Below are positions 17,069 to 26,101 of a DNA stretch of 47,058 nt, piece after piece. This DNA is from a bacterium. GTDB taxonomy: Bacteria > Margulisbacteria > Marinamargulisbacteria > SXXA01. Numbering within the stretch: the first letter of the stretch is position 1; each line of letters opens with the position of its first letter. Made by a program: the position numbers and the translations under genes. Below the pieces are notes generated by a model that was given only the letters and a program-made list of their open reading frames with translations, ran no database searches and was not told where the DNA came from. Where the stretch lies: positions 1-47,058 of the forward strand of contig CANIAP010000010.1 of the NCBI GenBank assembly GCA_947465765.1, given 5' to 3'.

Positions 17069-17686
17069 ATGAAGATCAAAATTTGCGGACTCACCAATCG
17101 TGACGACGCCATCGATGCTGTAAACCTTGGCGCAGACGCGATTGGGTTTATTTTTTATGAAGATAGCCCCCGCTATATCACTCCTGACATTGTTGAGGAA
17201 ATTAGCTTATTTCTTCCGCCGTTCGTATTGTTGGTCGGAGTGTTCGTTAATCACGATAAGGCCTTTATTGATGCGGTAGTTCACCGCTGCAAACTGGATC
17301 TAATTCAGCTTCATGGAAATGAATCCCCGGCCTTCTGCCGATCAATGAGACGCCGCGTCATCAAAGCATTTAAAATTGAAGACATTAATGACGTCGATGC
17401 CATTGCACCGTATCAAAGTTCAGTTTCAGCCGTATTACTCGATACCAAGGTCTCGGGACGGGAAGGTGGGACCGGGAAGATATTTGATTGGGGACTCGCG
17501 CTCAAGGCCAAAGAATTCGATATCCCGTTGATATTGGCCGGCGGGGTTAATGTATCCAATCTAAACAAAGCCGCAAAGCTCGTTAATCCGTACGCGGTGG
17601 ATCTTTCATCGAGTGTCGAATCCGCCCCTGGCAAAAAAGACTACAACAAAATGAAAGAACTCATCGACGCCGCAAAACGACTGTGA
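17069..17686 (+). CDS. trpF: Phosphoribosylanthranilate isomerase
   Basis: 205-residue TIM barrel catalysing the Amadori rearrangement in tryptophan synthesis. Recognised from MKIKICGLTNRDDA at the start, GADAIGFIFYEDSPRYI, LIQLHGNES, and the catalytic/phosphate-binding region LILAGGVNVSN and AVDLSSSVESAPGKKD. The start at 17069 is where the barrel begins; the longer TTG start at 17024 adds 15 unmatched residues. No other trp genes are nearby. The stop overlaps the GTG of the next gene (GTGA). Confidence 0.95.
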   Translation: MKIKICGLTNRDDAIDAVNLGADAIGFIFYEDSPRYITPDIVEEISLFLPPFVLLVGVFVNHDKAFIDAVVHRCKLDLIQLHGNESPAFCRSMRRRVIKAFKIEDINDVDAIAPYQSSVSAVLLDTKVSGREGGTGKIFDWGLALKAKEFDIPLILAGGVNVSNLNKAAKLVNPYAVDLSSSVESAPGKKDYNKMKELIDAAKRL

Positions 17687-19164
17687 CCCAGCGGATCACG
17701 TCCATTGTTATCGGCATTTTCATCGTCGCATTTGCCATTGTCGTTCCCTGGCTGGCGATACCCAAAATAGGAATTTCGTGGGACGAGTCATTTCAACGCC
17801 ACTACGGTGAGGTCATTATTGAGTGGGTCGTCCATAAAGATCCCCAATTATATCAAGATACCGAACGGTATTACGGGCCGTTGATTCCCACGCTCCTTCA
17901 CATCCCCGAAAGCCTGGGATGGACCCAGGACACCGTTTCGATCTATGAACTCCGCCATTGGATCACCTGGCTTATTTTTTTAACCGGAATTCCATTTGTC
18001 ATTCTGATTAGCCGTCGGGCCGGACTATCCCGGTTGCAAAGCATGATCACAGGAAGCATTGTTGCGACGACCCCATTGATCGCGACTCACGGTCTTTTTA
18101 ATTCCAAAGACATTCCGTTTATGAGTATCTGCACAATCATAACCTGGTTATTTCTCCGCTATCTGGACACCCCCGTATTAAAACGGTCGGTCGTCCTGGG
18201 AATTGGGTTCGGACTTGCGATATTATGTCGGGCAAACGCGATCAGTGTCATCGCTGTATTGATGGCCGTTGGGCTGATACTGTGGCGTCCATCGATTCGC
18301 CATGTCGCCAATTTGATAGTCACGGCACTGATCGCAACCCTGATTACCTACTTTGGGTGGCCCACTTTGTGGATCAATCCTTGGACGGAATTCAAAACGG
18401 CGTTCATCACAATGGCAAATTATCCCTGGACCGGGTCAGTACTGTTTAACGGAGAGTTAATTAGCGCACAACAATTGCCTTGGATTTATATCCCCGTATG
18501 GATGGGAATTACGCTCAGCCCCCTGTTTATTTTAGGGTTTTTGAGCAGTGCCCTTTATGGAATCACAACCGTAAAAAAATGGATTCAAAAACCCAACTAC
18601 GTCCTATGTCTTCTCGGGAGCATTTCGCTGCTCCCCGTGATCATCGGAATCATCACCCAAACCCCATTTTACGATGGATGGCGGCACCTCTTCTTTATCT
18701 ATCCTGGAATTGTAATTCTAACGATGGCCGGATTATGCTTTGTGTCACAACGTGTTTCTTGGGGACCCTGGGCTGTCAGTGTTTTCGGCGTCTTGTATGC
18801 GCTGAATACAGCGTGGACCTGGATAGAATATTTTCCATACGCACATTGCTATTTGAATAGTTTTGCAGGACAAAGAGAGTCGATTATCTATAATTGGGAA
18901 ATGGATTACTGGGGAGTCAGCTATCGGGAACTTCTCTCCTCGATAACGCCCACACAAATTCTGCCCGACAATCTGCCGGCCAGTACAAATATTGATTTAC
19001 TGCCGCGTCAAAAACGAAGTCAATTTACCGTAGTTGACCGACCTGAAAATGCGACGTTATTCATCACCAATCACCGATTGCGACGGGGACCCTTGCCTTA
19101 CCCCCGCGAAGCCGAGGTTATTCGGGATGGATTTCCGCTATCGACGGCGTATCGCCTCCCTTAG
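17683..19164 (+). CDS. Membrane glycosyltransferase of the GT39/ArnT (PMT) type
   Basis: 493 residues with many hydrophobic helices (about ten) and a soluble C-terminal part. The first periplasmic loop contains GISWDESFQRHYGE (Asp34-Glu35), the acidic pair typical of GT-C enzymes that transfer sugars from polyprenyl-phosphate donors, followed by a loop with WTQDTVSIYELRHW. Such proteins glycosylate lipids or proteins on the outer face of the inner membrane. Substrate not predictable. It starts with GTG at 17683, overlapping trpF by 4 bases, and its end overlaps the convergent acetyltransferase gene by 47 bases. Confidence 0.75.
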   Translation: MTQRITSIVIGIFIVAFAIVVPWLAIPKIGISWDESFQRHYGEVIIEWVVHKDPQLYQDTERYYGPLIPTLLHIPESLGWTQDTVSIYELRHWITWLIFLTGIPFVILISRRAGLSRLQSMITGSIVATTPLIATHGLFNSKDIPFMSICTIITWLFLRYLDTPVLKRSVVLGIGFGLAILCRANAISVIAVLMAVGLILWRPSIRHVANLIVTALIATLITYFGWPTLWINPWTEFKTAFITMANYPWTGSVLFNGELISAQQLPWIYIPVWMGITLSPLFILGFLSSALYGITTVKKWIQKPNYVLCLLGSISLLPVIIGIITQTPFYDGWRHLFFIYPGIVILTMAGLCFVSQRVSWGPWAVSVFGVLYALNTAWTWIEYFPYAHCYLNSFAGQRESIIYNWEMDYWGVSYRELLSSITPTQILPDNLPASTNIDLLPRQKRSQFTVVDRPENATLFITNHRLRRGPLPYPREAEVIRDGFPLSTAYRLP

Positions 19165-20374
19165 TTTTGTAGACGTGGCGTTCTTTAAATTCAACGGCGT
19201 GCATTAGCGCAACAAAGAGATCAATTAATTGATCTTTAATCACATTGCGATGCTTGACCATTGCAAAGGTCGGAACAGGATGGGCCCCTAATGAGGCCTT
19301 AATTTCACTGGCGGTTCGGCCATATTCAATTCGTTTTACTCCTTTTTGAATCGCCACATCTAAGACGTCATATAACATCAATTGATAAAGAGGTACCTGA
19401 TTTTTAACAGAATAATCCATTCCCAAATATTGGCATTGCATCGAATCCGCATCCCAAAAGTAGCTCACAAACCCAACCAATATTCCGTTATAGAAATACC
19501 CCCTCAGGCCAAACAGGTCGGTCATTTGAGAGGCCATCAGCTTAAAATATCCGGTAGGTACTGCCGAATATCGAATCACCGCCTTTTCATACACCTGTTC
19601 ATGTAACGCATCCAATCGTGCCGAATGGTGGATCGCCGCCTCCCGGGATAGAAATTCACACCGGACGCCCGACGACGTTGCGATGACAGTAGCTGCCTGG
19701 CGGCGGTAGTGAGAATTGAGTGCCTCCATATAGTCTCCTAACGACCGCCAATGTGGGGCAATATCCAGTACCATATTAGGATCGGTCGAAATTCGGTGAA
19801 ATCCAGAGTCATCCAAATGATCCACCGACGGCAACATGCCTTCAGAGAAATCCTTGATGACCATCAACTCGGGTGACACCCAGTCAGATACCCACTGACG
19901 CACCCGGCGAAACGCGGTCATCAGGTAGATCCACCGACGATCCATCGATATCTCCGGCAAAAACCAAAACGCATGGGGGGCAGTGGTATAGAGATCTCCA
20001 CAAAGTAACACCCAAATTTTTGACAGCCCGACACTCCGGTGAAGTAATTCTTTTAACTTACCTTCCAACCGGTCAAAAATTCCTTGTTGTTGAGCTGCGC
20101 CTGCAAACGATCGGGCATCGAGACGAAATAGTTGAAATTGAGCAATTCCTACAGGAATATCGTCATCCCAAAAGATCACCACCCAAAATCGAACCTGAGA
20201 CGACAGTATTTGTTCATTGGCCCGCAGCTGGCGATACGTTAACCCGAAGGGTACGGATGTCCAATGCCGCCAGATATCTTCACGAACCGACTGCATCGAT
20301 TCGTGGACGGAGTATCGGATCCGATGATCATATCCTTTTTTTTTTAGCCAATTGAATGGATGAAGTACCGTCAT
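19118..20374 (-). CDS. GNAT/FemAB-like acyltransferase (BioF2-like)
   Basis: 418 residues. The C-terminal half has the pattern of a GNAT fold: YFKLMASQMTDLFGLRGYFYNGILVGFVSYF, then QCQYLGMDYSVKNQVPLYQLMLYDVLDVAIQKGVKRIEYGRTA, as in the peptidoglycan-bridge/BioF2-like acetyltransferase group. The N-terminal half may be a second degenerate copy of the fold. The family moves acyl or aminoacyl groups, but no substrate can be named. The last 47 bases overlap the tail of the glycosyltransferase gene from the other strand. Confidence 0.6.
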   Translation of the reverse strand: MTVLHPFNWLKKKGYDHRIRYSVHESMQSVREDIWRHWTSVPFGLTYRQLRANEQILSSQVRFWVVIFWDDDIPVGIAQFQLFRLDARSFAGAAQQQGIFDRLEGKLKELLHRSVGLSKIWVLLCGDLYTTAPHAFWFLPEISMDRRWIYLMTAFRRVRQWVSDWVSPELMVIKDFSEGMLPSVDHLDDSGFHRISTDPNMVLDIAPHWRSLGDYMEALNSHYRRQAATVIATSSGVRCEFLSREAAIHHSARLDALHEQVYEKAVIRYSAVPTGYFKLMASQMTDLFGLRGYFYNGILVGFVSYFWDADSMQCQYLGMDYSVKNQVPLYQLMLYDVLDVAIQKGVKRIEYGRTASEIKASLGAHPVPTFAMVKHRNVIKDQLIDLFVALMHAVEFKERHVYKTKGGDTPSIAEIHPE

Positions 20375-20480
20375 AGACGCTAAGTACCCTTAGGGGCCTG
20401 GCCTCAAACCTAGGCACTGTTTCACCCCCAATAGAAAATCTGATATCGTGTCGACAACTGTCCAAATCGAGAGGCACACT

Positions 20481-21518
20481 ATGCAACCCACCCAAGATTT
20501 AAATATTGTTAATGTGGAACCCTTAATTTCCCCCAACGAATTAAAAGAAAAAATACCGATGAGCCCACAATCCAACGAAACTGTGGTCGAAAGTCGTAAG
20601 GTCATCAAATCCATTTTATCAGGCACAGATCCGCGCCTTCTTATGGTCGTCGGTCCGTGTTCAATTTATGACCCCAAAGCCGCCATAGAATACGCAACCA
20701 AGCTCGTTGAATTACAAAAAAAGCTCCCTCATTTGGTTCTGATTATGCGAGGGTATTTTGAAAAGCCAAGAACCACGATCGGATGGAAAGGGTTTATCAA
20801 CGATCCCTTTTTAAACGGAAAAGGCGATATCTCTCAAGGACTTCATTTGGCGAGAGAACTCCTTCTCCACATTACTGGAATGGGAATTCCAATCGCTACC
20901 GAGGTACTCGACCCCATTGTTCCTCAGTTTATTGCGGACTTGGTATCCTGGGCGTCAGTGGGCGCACGCACGACCGAATCCCAAACCCATCGAGAGATGG
21001 CCAGCGGTCTATCCATGCCCGTTGGATTTAAAAATAGCACCGAAGGCAATCTCGATGTGGCGATCAACGCAATGCAAGCCGCTCAACATCCCCATAGTTT
21101 TCTGGGAATTAATCCAGAAGGGCATATTGCAATCATCAATACGGGAGGCAACCCTTTTGGTCATATTATTTTAAGAGGCGGTAAAACCCCCAATTATGAC
21201 CCTGAAACCATTGAATTGGCATCCAAAAAAATGAGTATGGCCGGATTTAAACCATCGATGATGGTGGATTGCAGCCATGGCAACTCGAATAAACAACATC
21301 AAAAGCAAGAAGAAGTGGCTTTAACAGTCGTCGATTTGATCAAATCTGGATATACACAAATCAATGGACTTATGGTGGAGAGCAACCTGTTCGAAGGAAG
21401 TCAAAAAATTCCAACTGACCTCTCGACAATCAAGTACGGGGTTTCGATTACCGACGCCTGTATTGGGTGGGATACAACCGATCGGCTTTTGCGCGCAATC
21501 AACGCGAAGCTGGAATAG
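20481..21518 (+). CDS. aroG: 3-deoxy-7-phosphoheptulonate synthase, class I alpha (AroF/G/H type)
   Basis: 345-residue DAHP synthase, the first enzyme of the shikimate pathway. Motifs seen: LMVVGPCSIYDPKAAIEYA, MRGYFEKPRTTIGWKGFIN, GMGIPIATEVLDP, SWASVGARTTESQTHREM, GFKNSTEGN and the metal-binding MVDCSHGNSNKQ. This is the E. coli-type homologue, normally feedback-inhibited by an aromatic amino acid. The ATG at 20481 has a GAGAGG site; a GTG at 20448 would add 11 residues. Its stop lies 13 bases from the end of the convergent rnhC gene. The symbol reflects family, not the specific inhibitor. Confidence 0.93.
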   Translation: MQPTQDLNIVNVEPLISPNELKEKIPMSPQSNETVVESRKVIKSILSGTDPRLLMVVGPCSIYDPKAAIEYATKLVELQKKLPHLVLIMRGYFEKPRTTIGWKGFINDPFLNGKGDISQGLHLARELLLHITGMGIPIATEVLDPIVPQFIADLVSWASVGARTTESQTHREMASGLSMPVGFKNSTEGNLDVAINAMQAAQHPHSFLGINPEGHIAIINTGGNPFGHIILRGGKTPNYDPETIELASKKMSMAGFKPSMMVDCSHGNSNKQHQKQEEVALTVVDLIKSGYTQINGLMVESNLFEGSQKIPTDLSTIKYGVSITDACIGWDTTDRLLRAINAKLE

Positions 21519-21531
21519 GGTTTGGGTGGGG

Positions 21532-22449
21532 TTATTCGCTTAACTTAAAATGCAGTTTGGCGACCTCGACCAAGCGATCTTCCCCATACCGCTCGATAAA
21601 CTGAGACCTAATCGCATAGGCCTCCGGTGGGCAGCCTTTCGGAAATCGAATCTTATACTTCTCTCGCATTTGCTTCATCGCTTGTAAAAATCCCGATCGG
21701 GCGAGGATACTCGCAGCGGCTACTGCCACATTATCTTCCGCCCGATGCCGTTGAAATAACACGACATCCACCCCACGAAGTAGCAACGCATTTTGAATCA
21801 GGGACTGATGTCCAAACTGGTCACATAATACATATTTGCAGTTGATCTGTTTAACCATGTTATCGATTACTCGACCGTGACCCCATGCCAAAATGTTATT
21901 CAGATTTGGAAACTTTTCGTAGACGTCGTTGTAAACCAAGTTATTGAGAATCACCACCGTAAACGGACATATTTCTCGAATCTGCGGCTCCAATTCAAAA
22001 ATCTGATCTTCGGATAACTGCTTCGAATCCTTAACCCCCAGCGCCTTTAACTTTGCCGCAATATCCGGATTCGCAAAGACGCCGGCAATTACCAATGGGC
22101 CAAAATAATCGCCTTTACCGGACTCATCCACGCCCACCAGTTCGTCGGGGTCACCGGTGTGAGACGGTGGTCGATCCATCTCGACACGTTCAGTCGACAC
22201 CGGCATTAATTTGGCTTTAACAATACCCATGACATCCCGAACAATCTCATCTAACTCAGACACGGTTACCAGTTGAGACAAATCAACGCGAACCCCTTTT
22301 TTGCCTTCATAAATTCGAACGAGGCCACTATCCGTTCCCAAAAAAACCAAAAATTGAATGCCGTGTTGAATGGCACGATATGGGTTTACAGAGCATCCTC
22401 TTGTTACTAGCTCCGCCTTAATCGAACTATAGAGTACCTCCTTACTCAT
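21532..22449 (-). CDS. rnhC: Ribonuclease HIII
   Basis: 305 residues: an N-terminal TBP-like substrate-binding domain (about 1-90) and an RNase H fold with the catalytic start LVGVDESGKGDYFGPLVIAG (D108, E109) and AEDNVAVAAASILAR later. The N-terminal domain and the DEsG motif mark HIII rather than HII. It cleaves RNA in RNA-DNA hybrids. It is the last gene of the cysK-metY sulfur operon and overlaps the JAMM gene by 4 bases, an unrelated function that is probably just co-transcribed. Confidence 0.95.
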   Translation of the reverse strand: MSKEVLYSSIKAELVTRGCSVNPYRAIQHGIQFLVFLGTDSGLVRIYEGKKGVRVDLSQLVTVSELDEIVRDVMGIVKAKLMPVSTERVEMDRPPSHTGDPDELVGVDESGKGDYFGPLVIAGVFANPDIAAKLKALGVKDSKQLSEDQIFELEPQIREICPFTVVILNNLVYNDVYEKFPNLNNILAWGHGRVIDNMVKQINCKYVLCDQFGHQSLIQNALLLRGVDVVLFQRHRAEDNVAVAAASILARSGFLQAMKQMREKYKIRFPKGCPPEAYAIRSQFIERYGEDRLVEVAKLHFKLSE

Positions 22450-22859
22450 TCCACAACCTGAATCACTACGGGTTGAATATCAACAATTCCAGGCTCCGGC
22501 TTGAACACCCGAAATGAATTATAAATTGGGGGCTCCTCTTTTAAAGAAACGATCAGATAAATCATTTGAGGGTCATTAAAGAGGCGAATATCTTCGGCAG
22601 AAAGACGGGCTGGGGTCACCGGGTGACTATGGACTACCACTTGCAACGTTTCACCGGTTGATCGTACGGATTTTACGGCTTGAAACTGTTCTTTGGGATC
22701 AAATGAAAAATGATCCGGGCTATTATCGACATTCGTCATCACAATATATCGCGTCATTTGGGTCGACGTCCCGGCAATGTAGCCACAGGACTCCACCGGC
22801 ACGAGAGATCGCGCGTGCGCGATCATATCGTCCACGACAGATCGAAGAATCCGTATCAT
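22446..22859 (-). CDS. hcyD: JAMM/Mov34-family metalloprotease (Mec/HcyD-like), processes the sulfur carrier protein
   Basis: 137-residue zinc peptidase of the JAB1/MPN fold. The JAMM signature is complete: E23 (PVESCGYIAG), then H77-S-H79 with S87 and D90 (HSHPVTPARLSAED). In Mycobacterium (Mec+) and Wolinella (HcyD), homologues clip residues from the C-terminus of a ThiS-like carrier protein. Here the carrier encoded in the same operon ends in GGGR, a substrate with a residue to be removed. It overlaps the E1-like gene by 4 bases. The symbol is by analogy with Wolinella. Confidence 0.88.
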   Translation of the reverse strand: MIRILRSVVDDMIAHARSLVPVESCGYIAGTSTQMTRYIVMTNVDNSPDHFSFDPKEQFQAVKSVRSTGETLQVVVHSHPVTPARLSAEDIRLFNDPQMIYLIVSLKEEPPIYNSFRVFKPEPGIVDIQPVVIQVVE

Positions 22860-23662
22860 GCTTTTTTAAGATCGCAGACCGGCATTTCGTAGTCGATTAA
22901 CTCGGTGATCGACGGATGATCTCCACATACCGGACATTTGGGATTTCGTTTTACTTTCACCGTCCGGAAATTCATCTTTTTGGCGTCAAAAACAAGCAGA
23001 CGATTGGTCAATAAATCCCCAACCCCTGTAATAAATTTCAAGGCTTCGGTGGCTTGAATCGTTCCCAAAATACCGGCGATCGCACCCAACACACCCGCTT
23101 GGCTGCAGGTTGGAACCGCGTTTTTAGGGGGCGGCGTTATAAAAATACAGCGATAACATGCGTTACCAGGAACATAGGTCAGAGCTTGTCCATCGAACCG
23201 TAAAATTCCGCCATGAGAGAATGGCTTTTTTGCCATCACACAGGCATCGTTAATCAGGAATTTTGCGGAAAAATTATCCGTCCCATCAAGAATGAAGTCG
23301 TACTGAGAAATCAGATCAATAATATTTCCACTGTGAACAACATCTTGATACGTGATGACGTTTACGTCAGGATTAATCGCATTAATTTTTTCTCGAGCCG
23401 ACTCCACCTTGGGTTTCCCAACGTCTGGAGTAAAATGAATAACCTGCCGTTGTAAATTCGATAAATCCACTCGGTCACCGTCGATAAGACCAAGGGTTCC
23501 CACTCCAGCTGCCGCCAAATACAACGCCGCAGGGGCACCCAGTCCGCCGGTTCCAATAATTAAAACTTTTGAGGCCAGAATTTTTTCTTGGCCCTTACCG
23601 CCCACATCTTGCAAAATGATATGCCGGCTATACCGATCAATTTGGTCATCTCTTAAACTCAT
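22856..23662 (-). CDS. hcyF: E1-like sulfur carrier adenylyltransferase (MoeB/ThiF/HcyF)
   Basis: 268 residues with a nucleotide-binding fold LIIGTGGLGAPAALYLAAAG, the adenylation region DGDRVDLSNLQRQVIH, the DGTDNFSAKFLINDAC segment, a conserved cysteine in VPTCSQAGVLGAIAG (about C186), and two CxxC pairs (CYRC and CPVC) for zinc. It adenylates the C-terminal Gly of a ubiquitin-like carrier so that sulfide can replace the AMP, making a thiocarboxylate. No rhodanese domain follows. The ATG at 23662 has a GGAG site 6 bases upstream; GTG at 23665 is also possible. It lies between metY and the JAMM gene. Confidence 0.93.
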   Translation of the reverse strand: MSLRDDQIDRYSRHIILQDVGGKGQEKILASKVLIIGTGGLGAPAALYLAAAGVGTLGLIDGDRVDLSNLQRQVIHFTPDVGKPKVESAREKINAINPDVNVITYQDVVHSGNIIDLISQYDFILDGTDNFSAKFLINDACVMAKKPFSHGGILRFDGQALTYVPGNACYRCIFITPPPKNAVPTCSQAGVLGAIAGILGTIQATEALKFITGVGDLLTNRLLVFDAKKMNFRTVKVKRNPKCPVCGDHPSITELIDYEMPVCDLKKA

Positions 23663-23673
23663 CACAGGCTCCT

Positions 23674-24924
23674 TTATTCCAGTCCAGATAACGCTTGATC
23701 AAAATCAGCAATGATATCTTGGATACCTTCAATCCCTACCGATATTCTAATTAAGTCATCATACACACCCGCCGACTGACGTTCTTCATCGGTAAAATTC
23801 CGATAAATCGTCGATGCCACATGAATCGCAAGGGTTTTGGCATCGCCCAAATTGGTAGCAATCGAGACCATCTTCAAGGCATTCATTGCGTGATACGCAC
23901 GCTCTTTTGAACCTAATCGAATCGTCAATACCGCCCCGCCTTTCCCATTAAACTGCGCCTGAACGAGTGTCGTTTGGGCGTGGCCTGGCAACCCCGGATA
24001 CCGAACCTCAACGATCTTAGAAGATTTTTGAAAATAGAGCGCTAATCCTAATGCATTATCACAATGACGCTCCATACGAAGCCCTAATGATTCAAGCCCC
24101 ATCATCAATAAATAGGCATTTAACGGGGCCATACAGGCCCCCGTATTCACAACAATATGTTTCCGAGTCGCCGCAATAAACGCAAAGTTTCCAAATTTTT
24201 CTGAAAATTCTTTTACCAACGGCGATCGAGAGTTCGACCAATCAAATTTACCCGTATCGACGACAATTCCACCGATAGTATTTCCGTTACCTGCCACAAA
24301 TTTGCCGAGGCAATTTACAACAATATCGGCACCCCATTGCTTCGCGTTGAACAAATACGATGTCGTCAGCGTATTATCCACCACCAACGGAATACCGTTG
24401 TCATGACAGACCGCCGCCAATGCCCCCAGATCCGCAACATCCAATTTAGGATTTCCAATGACTTCCACAATAAGCGCCTTCGTCGACGGAGTAATCGCCG
24501 CCCGGAACCCGTCAATGTCGCTTAAATCAACAAACGTCGTGGTTATCCCTCGACGGGTCAGCACTTCCTTCAAAAGATGAAGCGTTCCCCCAAATAGCCC
24601 ACTGGATGCAACCAAATGATCACCGACTTCACATAGCGCTTCTAGAGCCGCTGAGATTGCCGCCATTCCTGACGCCAATGCAATGGCCCCAATCCCAGAT
24701 TCCAGCGCTGTATACCGCGCCTCCAAAGCCGCCACCGTTGGGTTACTGATCCGGGAATACACGTGGCCATATTTTCGACCGGTAAATACATCCGCCAATG
24801 CCTCAGCGGTGGGATATGAAAACGAGGCCGTTTGATAAATAGGAACTGACGTGGCGCCCGTTGCCGGATCCCGAGTATATCCCGAATGAATGGCTTTGGT
24901 ATTGAAGGACCAAGAGGATGACAT
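23674..24924 (-). CDS. metY: O-acetylhomoserine/O-acetylserine sulfhydrylase (MetY family)
   Basis: 416-residue Cys/Met metabolism PLP enzyme. Typical segments are YGHVYSRISNPTVAALEARYT, ALASGMAAISAAL, and the cofactor Asp in GIPLVVDNTLTTSYLF. The PLP lysine is expected in IVVNCLGKFVAGNGNTIGG (K208); here the usual Ser/Thr before Lys is Gly, so the pocket differs from the textbook SxTK. In Wolinella, MetY takes sulfur from the thiocarboxylated HcyS to make homocysteine. Here metY starts 2 bases after the carrier gene and 11 bases before hcyF, matching that arrangement. Confidence 0.93.
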   Translation of the reverse strand: MSSSWSFNTKAIHSGYTRDPATGATSVPIYQTASFSYPTAEALADVFTGRKYGHVYSRISNPTVAALEARYTALESGIGAIALASGMAAISAALEALCEVGDHLVASSGLFGGTLHLLKEVLTRRGITTTFVDLSDIDGFRAAITPSTKALIVEVIGNPKLDVADLGALAAVCHDNGIPLVVDNTLTTSYLFNAKQWGADIVVNCLGKFVAGNGNTIGGIVVDTGKFDWSNSRSPLVKEFSEKFGNFAFIAATRKHIVVNTGACMAPLNAYLLMMGLESLGLRMERHCDNALGLALYFQKSSKIVEVRYPGLPGHAQTTLVQAQFNGKGGAVLTIRLGSKERAYHAMNALKMVSIATNLGDAKTLAIHVASTIYRNFTDEERQSAGVYDDLIRISVGIEGIQDIIADFDQALSGLE

Positions 24925-24926
24925 GG

Positions 24927-25136
24927 CTATCTGCCCCCACCCATGAAGTACAAAAATTCGACTTGATCGCCATCTCCAACCTGGGTTGAATCAAATTCCG
25001 ATCGCTCCAATATCGTTCCATTTACCTCAACAGATACCATATCGGGCATATCTACATTTCTGATTTTAAGAAGATCAGATACGGATATATTAACTCCGTC
25101 CACCGTTGTTTTATCCCCGTTGATTGTTATTTCCAT
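24927..25136 (-). CDS. hcyS: ThiS/HcyS-like sulfur carrier protein with C-terminal GGGR
   Basis: A 69-residue beta-grasp protein beginning MEITINGDKTTVDGVNISVSDLL and ending QVEFLYFMGGGR then stop. ThiS and MoaD end exactly in Gly-Gly; here an extra Arg follows three Gly, so the protein must be trimmed before it can be thiocarboxylated. The adjacent JAMM protease gene is the obvious candidate for that. It sits between cysK and metY. The final translation was checked base by base: TAC TTC ATG GGT GGG GGC AGA TAG. The assignment as sulfur carrier is strong; whether it feeds cysK, metY or both is inference. Confidence 0.9.
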   Translation of the reverse strand: MEITINGDKTTVDGVNISVSDLLKIRNVDMPDMVSVEVNGTILERSEFDSTQVGDGDQVEFLYFMGGGR

Positions 25137-25148
25137 AGTTCAGAACTC

Positions 25149-26072
25149 CTATTGTTTAAATAATGTGGTGCTTAAATATCGTTCACCAAAGTCACAGGCA
25201 ACCGTCACAATCATCTTGCCCGCATTTTCTGGCCGTCGCGCGACCTCCAAGGCGGCAACCACGTTTGCGCCCGAGGACACCCCCGATAGTAAGCCTTCTT
25301 CCCGAGCCAAACGTCGGGCCATCTCCATTGATTCTTCGTTGCCCACCGTAAATACCTCGTCCACAACCGTCGGATCATAGTTATCAGGAATAAACCCGGC
25401 CCCAATTCCCTGGATCATATGCGGACCAGGTTGCCCTCCTGAAATTACCGCTGAATCTTTAGGCTCTACGGCAATCGCTTTAAATCCGGGTTTCTGAGTT
25501 TTAATAAATCGCGAAACTCCGCTAATTGTACCGCCGGTCCCCACGCCCGCCACAAAAATATCGACCAAGCCTTCGGTGTCTCGCCAAATCTCCTCCGCCG
25601 TTGTCCGATAATGAACGTCCGGATTGGCGGGATTACTAAACTGAAATGGAATGAACGACCCCGGAGTTTCCGCTGACAATTCACGGGCCCGATCAATCGC
25701 GCCTCGCATACCCAAGTGGGCAGGAGTCAGTTCTAGCTCAGCGCCAAATGCCTTCAGCAACGCACGTCGCTCCAAACTCATGGATTCTGGCATCGTTAAA
25801 ATAAGTCGATACCCCTTAACCGCAGACACAAACGCCAATGCAATCCCAGTATTTCCACTAGTCGGTTCGATGATTATCGTACCGGGCTTAATCTGCCCTG
25901 CAGCTTCAGCGGCCTCAATCATCGCAAACCCCGCACGGTCTTTTAATGACCCGCATGGGTTAAAAAATTCACATTTGATAAGTACCGTTGCGGGAATACC
26001 CTCCGTTACCTTGTTCAAACGAACCAAGGGCGTATTTCCAACTAGATCGAGTATCGAATTTGCAATCTTCAT
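25149..26072 (-). CDS. cysK: Cysteine synthase (O-acetylserine sulfhydrylase family, CysK/CysM)
   Basis: 307-residue fold-type II PLP enzyme. The PLP lysine is in [11 protein letters not shown] (K44), the phosphate and substrate loop in [12 protein letters not shown], and [14 protein letters not shown] later. It makes cysteine from O-acetylserine (or O-phosphoserine) with sulfide or a protein thiocarboxylate. The active-site context NPCGSLKDR is close to the CysM-type enzymes that use thiocarboxylated CysO in actinobacteria, but specificity is not decided by sequence alone. It has a GGGAG ribosome site. It heads the operon that includes the sulfur carrier, metY, hcyF and the JAMM protease. 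Confidence 0.95.
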   Translation of the reverse strand: MKIANSILDLVGNTPLVRLNKVTEGIPATVLIKCEFFNPCGSLKDRAGFAMIEAAEAAGQIKPGTIIIEPTSGNTGIALAFVSAVKGYRLILTMPESMSLERRALLKAFGAELELTPAHLGMRGAIDRARELSAETPGSFIPFQFSNPANPDVHYRTTAEEIWRDTEGLVDIFVAGVGTGGTISGVSRFIKTQKPGFKAIAVEPKDSAVISGGQPGPHMIQGIGAGFIPDNYDPTVVDEVFTVGNEESMEMARRLAREEGLLSGVSSGANVVAALEVARRPENAGKMIVTVACDFGERYLSTTLFKQ

Positions 26073-26101
26073 TATGGTCTCCCTTCACGGCATCGAAAAA
26101 T

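Noticed and set aside
20375-20480. Attenuator or leader peptide before the DAHP synthase gene
   Set aside because: No run of aromatic codons or clear competing hairpins was seen.
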